Assembly: GCF_014635025.1 (NCBI RefSeq)
Contig: NZ_BMCE01000003.1
Coordinates: 1-64,000 of the forward strand
DNA length: 64,000 nucleotides
Source: Fictibacillus barbaricus
GTDB lineage: Bacteria > Bacillota > Bacilli > Bacillales > Fictibacillaceae
Reading direction: 5' to 3'
Below are positions 58,429 to 64,000 of the stretch, in pieces (within the stretch, counting starts at the first letter, position 1; each line of letters opens with the position of its first letter). The notes below the pieces were generated by a model, which saw nothing but the letters and a program-made list of their open reading frames with translations, had not been told where the DNA came from and made no database searches. The translations under genes were made by a program, and so were the position numbers.

Positions 58429-59013
58429 ATGAACAAGAATTTAACGGAGATCGTTTTTCTGCTTGATCGTAGCGGTTCTATGTCAGGGCTCGAGAAAGAC
58501 ACGATCGGCGGTTTTAATGCTTTTATTGAAAGGCAATGCAAGCTGGAAGGAGAAACGTTGCTTACGACTGTGCTATTTGATGATCAATATGAAGTTTTAT
58601 GGAATGGTGTTGATGCAAAGAAAACAAGATTAACAGATGAAGAGTATTACGTTAGAGGAACGACAGCACTGCTTGACGCAGTCGGAAAGACGATCTTGGA
58701 TGTCGGATACAGGCTATCAAAGACTGATGAAAAATACAGACCGGGCAAGGTAATTTTTGTGATCACAACAGACGGCATGGAGAATGCGAGCCAGGAATTT
58801 ACTTATAAAAAGGTAAAAGAATTGATTAGACACCAGCAGGAAAAATATAGCTGGGAGTTCATCTTTATGGGTGCCAACATAGATGCGGCACAGGAAGCGG
58901 ACAGCATCGGAATCAGCGTGGAGAATGCTTTTGAGTTTGAGGCGTCGGAGGCTGGTGTTGTCAAAATGTATGACATAATGTGTGAGGCAGTTACGGAAAA
59001 AAGGCAGAAATAA
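58429..59013 (+). CDS. VWA domain protein (TerY-like)
   Basis: A 194-residue protein that is essentially one von Willebrand factor A domain. The MIDAS metal site is DRSGSMSG (13-20), with the later ligands in VRGTTALLDAV and ITTDGMEN. No signal peptide or membrane segment is present, so it is cytoplasmic like TerY. GGGAGAGG precedes the ATG. The intact MIDAS implies a metal-dependent protein partner; the divergent XRE-like protein is the obvious candidate. Function is unknown. Confidence 0.85.
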   Translation: MNKNLTEIVFLLDRSGSMSGLEKDTIGGFNAFIERQCKLEGETLLTTVLFDDQYEVLWNGVDAKKTRLTDEEYYVRGTTALLDAVGKTILDVGYRLSKTDEKYRPGKVIFVITTDGMENASQEFTYKKVKELIRHQQEKYSWEFIFMGANIDAAQEADSIGISVENAFEFEASEAGVVKMYDIMCEAVTEKRQK

Positions 59014-59024
59014 AGATGAGAAAG

Positions 59025-59057
59025 GACAGCTCTTAAAAAAAACAGGCTGTCTTTTTT
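59025..59057 (+). terminator. VWA gene terminator
   Basis: GACAGC (59025-59030) pairs with GCTGTC (59046-59051), followed by six T residues. Confidence 0.78.
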
Positions 59058-59076
59058 GTGTGTCGATAAATAAATT

Positions 59077-59121
59077 TTGTATAAATTGGTAATATATAGT
59101 ACATTACAAGAGTAATGTACT
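59077..59121 (+). promoter_or_regulatory. Promoter and operator of the YtrA-type operon
   Basis: TTGTAT (59077-59082) and TACATT (59100-59105) are 17 bases apart. The -10 lies inside a perfect inverted repeat, AGTACATTAC (59098-59107) and GTAATGTACT (59112-59121), with a four-base spacer. Autorepression by the GntR-type protein encoded next is likely. Confidence 0.7.
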
Positions 59122-59149
59122 AATGTGGTATGTCGGAGGTGAAATAAGT

Positions 59150-59536
59150 TTGATTTTAAATCCTGACAGTATGAAACCGATTTACATCCAGATCTCAGAA
59201 TGGCTGGAAAGCGAAATACTAAACAGGACCATTGATACCAATGAAAAAATATATTCACAGTACCAGCTGGCTGAGATGTTCAATATCAACCCGGCAACGG
59301 CTGCCAAAGGAATCAATATTTTAGCAGATGAAAAGGTCCTTTATAAAAAACGGGGATTAGGGATGTTTGTTGCAGCAGATGCAAAAGAAATCATTCTTAT
59401 AAAACGAAAGAATACGAAGCTTAATGCTATGGTAACAGAACTTGCGAAAGAAGCTGTACAGCTAAACGTGAGCGAAGAAGAACTCATCAATATGATCAGG
59501 GGAATGCACCAAAAGATAAAGGGGGAAGAGAAATGA
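59150..59536 (+). CDS. GntR family regulator, YtrA subfamily
   Basis: A 128-residue repressor. The winged helix-turn-helix runs from MKPIYIQISEWLESEI through YQLAEMFNINPATAAKGINI to YKKRGLGMFV (about 8-78). A short helical tail replaces a ligand domain, as in the YtrA group, which usually controls an adjacent ABC exporter. The start is the TTG at 59150, nine bases after GGAGGT. Its stop overlaps the ABC gene by four bases. Confidence 0.9.
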   Translation: MILNPDSMKPIYIQISEWLESEILNRTIDTNEKIYSQYQLAEMFNINPATAAKGINILADEKVLYKKRGLGMFVAADAKEIILIKRKNTKLNAMVTELAKEAVQLNVSEEELINMIRGMHQKIKGEEK

Positions 59537-60429
59537 AAACAGTCGAATGCATAGAGCTGACAAAGCAGTATGGCAAAACAAAGGCCATCAATAATTTGTC
59601 TTTCACATTATCGGAGAATAAGATAACGGGATTAATCGGAAGGAATGGAGCTGGAAAGACGACTCTGCTTAAAATGATTGCCGGTTACCTTCGCCACTCA
59701 TCGGGTGAAATCCAGGTTTTCGGCGTGAACCCTTTTAACAGTTTAAAAGTATCGGCAAATACAATTTTTATAGATAACGGAATGAGCTTTTCAAATATGT
59801 TGACACTTTTAGAACTGCTTGAGTCGGCAAAACGGTTTTACCCAAACTGGAACCACGATCTTGCACTAAAATTATTTGATTACTTTTCATTTAGCCCTAA
59901 CCTAAGCCACGTAAATCTTTCAAAAGGGATGAAAAGTACGTTCAACATGATTATCGGATTGGCAGCACGCTGTCCACTTACGATTTTTGATGAACCTACA
60001 AGCGGGATGGATGCCGGAACAAGAAAAGATTTCTACCGGGCGCTGCTAAAAGACTACATTGCCGAGCCAAGGACTATTATTCTTTCAAGCCACCTTATCG
60101 ATGAGGTGGAAGACATCTTGGAAGAGGTTCTCCTGATCAAGAATGGTGAAAAACTTCTTCATACGCCTGTTGAAGAACTTAAGGAATTTGCAATTGGTAT
60201 ACGAGGGAAAACAGAGGCTCTCAAGGAATGGATGGAAAAAATAGAACCGATCTATATACAGGAAATCGGTGCAAATATCTCCTATGCTGTGATCAAAAAT
60301 GACCGTTCGCTTATAGAGCTGGAAAATGCAAAAGCAATCGGTCTGGAAGTAGTCCCAGTTCCTACAGAAGATATATGCACGTATTTAACGAGTAAAACAA
60401 AGGGTGGTATCGATCATGTATTTAGCTGA
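59533..60429 (+). CDS. ABC transporter ATP-binding protein (YtrB-like)
   Basis: A 298-residue ATPase of an ABC exporter. Walker A is GRNGAGKTT (36-44), Walker B LTIFDEPTSGMD, and the switch His is in IILSSHL. The signature is degenerate, LSKGMKS in place of LSGGQ, as in the YtrB/BcrA branch. It starts in the GntR stop codon (ATGA) and overlaps the permease gene by 14 bases. In the Ytr family such pumps respond to cell-wall antibiotics; the substrate here is unknown. Confidence 0.9.
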   Translation: MKTVECIELTKQYGKTKAINNLSFTLSENKITGLIGRNGAGKTTLLKMIAGYLRHSSGEIQVFGVNPFNSLKVSANTIFIDNGMSFSNMLTLLELLESAKRFYPNWNHDLALKLFDYFSFSPNLSHVNLSKGMKSTFNMIIGLAARCPLTIFDEPTSGMDAGTRKDFYRALLKDYIAEPRTIILSSHLIDEVEDILEEVLLIKNGEKLLHTPVEELKEFAIGIRGKTEALKEWMEKIEPIYIQEIGANISYAVIKNDRSLIELENAKAIGLEVVPVPTEDICTYLTSKTKGGIDHVFS

Positions 60430-61159
60430 AGTTAGTTCTTGGGAGATTGTCAAAAAACAGTACCGGTATAAGTTAAGATCTTATTTCGGCGTATTTTCTT
60501 CTTTGGTCGTAATACAGATTCTTGCTACTTTCTTTTCATTAAATGGTACTGGAATGAGTGGAGGCTCGTCAGGAACATTCTCATACAACGTAAACTATTA
60601 TTCTGGTGATCTGATTCTTGCCTTTGTCATGATCTGGGGCTTTATTACAGCCATCATCATAACGACCAAAGCTTACCGCTATGATGATTATTCCTTTGTC
60701 ACAAACCGTAAGATCAGCCATTTTTCAAACATTCTTTTTCTTATGTCTGCAAGTCTGTTTGCAGGAATTACAGTATTTCTTTCAAGCCACTTGTGCCGTT
60801 TGCTCGCTGTGTATGTAAAGCACGTGGATGGTATCATGATGAATCAGCTTACAATTACTCAGATCTTGAAGGGAGTAAGTGCAACAGTGCTCTATATCTT
60901 TCTTTTTGTAAGTATCGGCTATTTTGTTGGAATGCTGATCCAGGTTAACAGGCTGTTCAGCTTCTTGATTCCAGTAGGATTTATAGGATTTTTGATCATG
61001 GACGGGCTCCATAACGACCCGACGCTGCTGCAGACGATCGCATTGTTTTTCGGATCAGAAGCTTTGCTTACCTTGTTGTTCGTTAAGATTATTACGGTTT
61101 CAGCTTTATTTTACGTCTTAGCCATCCTGATCTCTAATCGCATGGAGGTGAGGTCATGA
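60416..61159 (+). CDS. ABC transporter permease
   Basis: A 247-residue membrane protein with six hydrophobic segments (about 24-46, 66-84, 105-125, 155-175, 182-197 and 222-241). It has no recognisable motif beyond its position after the ATPase. AGGGTGG nine bases upstream favours the ATG at 60416 over the GTG at 60404. It should form the membrane pore with the YtrB-like ATPase. Confidence 0.8.
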   Translation: MYLAEVSSWEIVKKQYRYKLRSYFGVFSSLVVIQILATFFSLNGTGMSGGSSGTFSYNVNYYSGDLILAFVMIWGFITAIIITTKAYRYDDYSFVTNRKISHFSNILFLMSASLFAGITVFLSSHLCRLLAVYVKHVDGIMMNQLTITQILKGVSATVLYIFLFVSIGYFVGMLIQVNRLFSFLIPVGFIGFLIMDGLHNDPTLLQTIALFFGSEALLTLLFVKIITVSALFYVLAILISNRMEVRS

Positions 61160-61872
61160 CAGTCATGGTTTCGGTTCTGCCGATTCTTATAATTATTCTA
61201 TTAGTAACCGGGATAGGGACATATGCATTTAAATCTCATAAAAAAAGATACCGCAGCCCGAGGAGAATGAAATGGGTTGTTGGGGGATACACGATCCTTT
61301 TATTTGTGGCAACGGTGTTATCCTATACATTTTTTCCTGGTAATCCTACAGAGAGCATAAGTTTCAGTGAAGAAGAAATAAGTAAAGTTGAAAATGAACA
61401 AGATAGAATGATTAATCTTGCACTTAATGGAACGCTGCCGAAAACTGATGGCATTTTTACTAAAAAGAAGACATGGACCTTTCCTTATGAAGAAAAGGAT
61501 CTAAAGATATCTGATAAAAATGAGCAAGAATACCATGCAAATGTGTTTGTGGTCAGCAAGCCATCTGATGATGGAGTAATAGAAGCTGCTCATTATATGG
61601 GGAAAATGATCGTAGATGGCATCGATTTTACAGAAAAGAAAAATTTACCAAAAATAAATGTGGAGGAATCAACTTTAAGAATTAAGGCTCCAGAGGGGAT
61701 AGAGGTTAACTTTACCAAATTCAGCGAGGGGTTTGCGTTCGATCAATTCACAAGAGGTCAAAGCTTGTTTTCTCGCAGTTACTTCTCCGTACACGGAAGT
61801 GAGTTCATTTTATTAAAGGTTCCTAAAAGTGTGAAGGTCAGTGGGGATTTTAACTATGTGAATATGGAATAA
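61156..61872 (+). CDS. Membrane-anchored accessory protein of the ABC operon
   Basis: A 238-residue protein that I do not recognise. Two N-terminal hydrophobic segments (about 4-24 and 41-61) precede an extracytoplasmic or cytoplasmic domain of about 170 residues rich in charged residues (SFSEEEISKVENEQDRM). GGAGGTGAGG precedes the ATG, which overlaps the permease stop (ATGA), so it is translated with the transporter. It could sense or bind the transported compound; that is inference from position. Confidence 0.7.
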   Translation: MTVMVSVLPILIIILLVTGIGTYAFKSHKKRYRSPRRMKWVVGGYTILLFVATVLSYTFFPGNPTESISFSEEEISKVENEQDRMINLALNGTLPKTDGIFTKKKTWTFPYEEKDLKISDKNEQEYHANVFVVSKPSDDGVIEAAHYMGKMIVDGIDFTEKKNLPKINVEESTLRIKAPEGIEVNFTKFSEGFAFDQFTRGQSLFSRSYFSVHGSEFILLKVPKSVKVSGDFNYVNME

Positions 61873-61886
61873 AATATTTTTGAAGG

Positions 61887-61915
61887 CAGGGAGGAGACAG
61901 ATATTCCCTGTTTTT
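61887..61915 (+). terminator. Weak terminator of the ABC operon
   Basis: CAGGGA (61887-61892) pairs with TCCCTG (61905-61910), followed by five T residues. Confidence 0.6.
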
Positions 61916-62005
61916 GCTTTGTTTTTTAATCATACATAAAATCATGGTGAAAACGCTCATCTGTTATGATAAGAAAATAAGCCTGTTAATCATGAGGAGT
62001 CATTT

Positions 62006-62632
62006 ATGAAGGAACAGTATTTTGATAAATTGTTGAATATTCACACCCAAGGCAGCCAAAAGGGCTTCCATCCTTCCGTTCATTATAATCGGTACGAACC
62101 AACCCCCTATCATGCGCTGGAGATATTATTTAATCAATATCCCTTAAAGAACAGCGATAGAATGGTTGACTTTGGATGCGGCAAAGGAAGGTTAAACTTT
62201 TATGTCCACTATTTCTTTCAGGCATCAGCTGTTGGAATTGAGATGGATCAATCTTTTTATGAAGAGGCCCTTGAAAATAAAAGGAATTATATAAAGAAAC
62301 ACAGAAAAGGAAAAGAAAGCATTCATTTTCAATGCTGTTTGGCAGAAGAGTACAAAATCGATTCAAAAGATAATCGGTTTTATTTTTTTAATCCCTTTTC
62401 TCTGCAAATTTTTATTAAAGCGGTAAACAACATTTTGCGTTCAGTCGAGAAGTCACCAAGGGAAGTTGAAATTATTTTGTATTATGCACCAGAGGAGTAC
62501 CTCTTTTTTCTAGAGAATCAAACAGCATTTGAGTTGAAAGAAGAGGTAATCCTGCCTGGTCTATACGAGCGTAATCCGTATGAAAAGTTCTTAATCTACC
62601 GTCTGTTGTACGGAAAGGAGAAACCCGTTTGA
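62006..62632 (+). CDS. SAM-dependent methyltransferase
   Basis: A 208-residue class I methyltransferase. Motif I is MVDFGCGKGRLNFY (about 48-61) and the acidic residue that follows is in GIEMDQSF. FYFFNPFSLQIF may be the catalytic loop, related to the (N/D)PP(F/Y)-like motif. The substrate is unknown. GAGGAG lies eight bases before the ATG at 62006. The stop overlaps the start of the aldolase gene (TTGA), so both are translated from one message. Confidence 0.82.
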   Translation: MKEQYFDKLLNIHTQGSQKGFHPSVHYNRYEPTPYHALEILFNQYPLKNSDRMVDFGCGKGRLNFYVHYFFQASAVGIEMDQSFYEEALENKRNYIKKHRKGKESIHFQCCLAEEYKIDSKDNRFYFFNPFSLQIFIKAVNNILRSVEKSPREVEIILYYAPEEYLFFLENQTAFELKEEVILPGLYERNPYEKFLIYRLLYGKEKPV

Positions 62633-63729
62633 GTGAAAAGAGCCCTCTATTAGAAGCGTTTAAGCGAACGGACCATCAGCTGCCAGGCCATGGAAACCGC
62701 AACATCCAAGTATTAAAAGAAGCAATGAATAGGATGGATGGGCAGCTTGAAAGTGATGTTTATGGAAATGGCAGGATCATCGAGGATTTTCAAGAAAAAA
62801 TAGCCGGTTATCTAGGCAAAGAGTCAGCTGTCTTTTTTCCGAGCGGAACGATGGCGCAGCAGATCGCTCTTCGTATTTGGTGTGACCAGAATGGAATTAA
62901 GAAAGTGGCTTATCATCCGTTGTGTCATCTGGAAATTCACGAAGAAGATGGTCTAAAGGAATTGCATGGGATAGAATCCATTCTGCTCGCAGATAAAAAT
63001 AGAGTCATAACCATGGATGACGTAAGGAACATAAAAGAGGAAATTTCCTGCTTGCTGCTTGAACTTCCACAACGGGAGATCGGCGGGCAGCTGCCGGATT
63101 ATGAAACCCTCCAAGCGATCTCTGATTACTGCCGGAATAAAGGGGTTAAGCTGCACCTGGATGGAGCAAGGCTTTTTGAGATACTGCCTTATTATCAAAA
63201 AACCGCAGCTGAAGTCTGTGCCCTTTTTGACAGCGTGTATGTCTCGTTTTACAAAGGAATCGGTGGAGTAGCTGGTGCGATCCTGGCAGGAGACAAAGGC
63301 TTTACAGAGCGATCTAAGGTTTGGAAAAGGCGTCATGGCGGCGATTTAATCAGTCTATACCCTTATATAGTCAGTGCGGACTATTATTTTGATCAACGGA
63401 TCGGGAAGATGGGGGACTATCATGAAGGAGCAAAGGAACTGGCTGCTCTTTATCAGGATTGCGAAGGTGTACGCACTGTGCCGGTAAATCCGGTGTCTAA
63501 TATGTTCCACTTATATTTTGATGCACCGAAGGAAGAGGTTGAGGCCATTCTAATCCAAACGTATGATGAGACGGGAATCGGTTTAACAGGATATGTTAAA
63601 GAGAATGGTGAAAAGAGCTGCTTTTGCGAGGTAAGCATTGGCGATAATTATTTACATGTACCTAAATCCGAGTTGGAAAACGCATTACAGGTACTGAATC
63701 AGAAGTTAAAAGAAAAAATTTTAGCATAA
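62629..63729 (+). CDS. Threonine aldolase/beta-eliminating lyase family enzyme
   Basis: PLP-dependent fold type I enzyme, 366 residues. FFPSGTMAQQIALRIW is the cofactor loop near the N-terminus, LHLDGARLFEI has the Asp that contacts the pyridine ring, and VSFYKGIGG carries the Schiff-base Lys. The set fits low-specificity threonine aldolases, which split threonine or allo-threonine to glycine and acetaldehyde. The start is a TTG at 62629, eight bases after AAAGGAG. The pairing with a methyltransferase gene is unusual. Confidence 0.88.
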   Translation: MSEKSPLLEAFKRTDHQLPGHGNRNIQVLKEAMNRMDGQLESDVYGNGRIIEDFQEKIAGYLGKESAVFFPSGTMAQQIALRIWCDQNGIKKVAYHPLCHLEIHEEDGLKELHGIESILLADKNRVITMDDVRNIKEEISCLLLELPQREIGGQLPDYETLQAISDYCRNKGVKLHLDGARLFEILPYYQKTAAEVCALFDSVYVSFYKGIGGVAGAILAGDKGFTERSKVWKRRHGGDLISLYPYIVSADYYFDQRIGKMGDYHEGAKELAALYQDCEGVRTVPVNPVSNMFHLYFDAPKEEVEAILIQTYDETGIGLTGYVKENGEKSCFCEVSIGDNYLHVPKSELENALQVLNQKLKEKILA

Positions 63730-63741
63730 ATCTGGAGAAGT

Positions 63742-63784
63742 TGACCAAAAAGGCTCTGTACCTCCCTTTTTGGTTAGCTTTTTT
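63742..63784 (+). terminator. Terminator
   Basis: ACCAAAAAGG (63744-63753) pairs with CCTTTTTGGT (63765-63774), followed by six T residues from 63779. Confidence 0.88.
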
Positions 63785-63799
63785 AAATGAATAGATGAT

Positions 63800-63922
63800 C
63801 ATTGGGTGAAAAGTTAGTGTTGATGGGCGGAAATAGCTTTTGTTTGGGCAAAAAGCAGGATCAGTTGGGCGAAAAAATGTCGAATACGGGTGAAAAGTGC
63901 ACCCAACTGGGCGAACGTGTAA
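63800..63922. repeat. Six-unit degenerate tandem array, exact 21-base period
   Basis: GGG of a TGGGYGAAAA-like core starts at 63804, 63825, 63846, 63867, 63888 and 63909, each step being exactly 21 bases. The bases between cores vary freely. The array directly follows the terminator of the aldolase operon. From 63923 to the window end no feature is seen. Confidence 0.8.
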
Positions 63923-64000
63923 TAAATAAAAGAACACGTACCGTAAAAATTAAATCAATTGCATTTGAAGGCCCGCAAACGCTAAAAAAGGACTGCCCCG

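Overview
The window looks like chromosome of a low-GC endospore-forming Bacillaceae. The evidence is a 5S rRNA of Bacillus type, Bacillus-type Shine-Dalgarno sites, a B. subtilis-like pur operon under tandem PurBoxes plus a guanine-class riboswitch, the yerA-yerB-yerC-pcrB-pcrA-ligA-camS block, gatCAB, dgkB-rlmD, and a CotA-like spore-coat oxidase. Fictibacillus or a close relative is my best guess, but the genus is not proven from the sequence.

Layout. 1-250: tail of an rRNA operon (23S-5S spacer, 5S, terminator). 250-1037: a gene-free stretch of repeats. 1038-1772: yebE and yebG homologues. 1783-15243: the complete purine operon purEKBCSQLFMNHD, controlled by PurBoxes and a purine riboswitch, with a 120-base dispersed repeat inserted between purH and purD. 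15051-15648: two small membrane proteins on the minus strand. 15739-26442: adenine deaminase YerA, lipoprotein YerB, YerC, an acetyltransferase, and pcrB-pcrA-ligA-camS behind an unidentified structured leader RNA. 26674-32683: glutamate-semialdehyde dehydrogenase with a cre site, a DUF3905-like protein, a YciI protein and gatCAB.

32691-41561 is mostly minus strand and accessory: AtoE-type fatty acid transporter, a GRDP-like protein with a Cys/Gly tail, a peptide-type ABC importer with no binding protein, a CPBP protease, a TIM-barrel protein. 41922-46278: dgkB, a methyltransferase, rlmD and a dihydrouridine synthase. 46610-57807: secreted M4 protease, SstT, small metabolic proteins, CotA-like oxidase, a PQQ-type lipoprotein, unknown proteins, an Old Yellow Enzyme and a DAO-type oxidase. 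57843-63729: a divergent XRE/VWA pair, a YtrA-type GntR-ABC operon with its operator, a methyltransferase and a threonine-aldolase-type enzyme.

The housekeeping genes are conventional. The less explained content is in the intergenic DNA: (i) four arrays of divergent short repeats that keep a fixed 20 or 21 base period; (ii) a leader RNA before pcrB with a possible pseudoknot and mutually exclusive long-range pairings; (iii) a dispersed element in opposite orientations, one copy splitting the pur operon. No CRISPR array, prophage, tRNA gene or intact transposase gene was seen.
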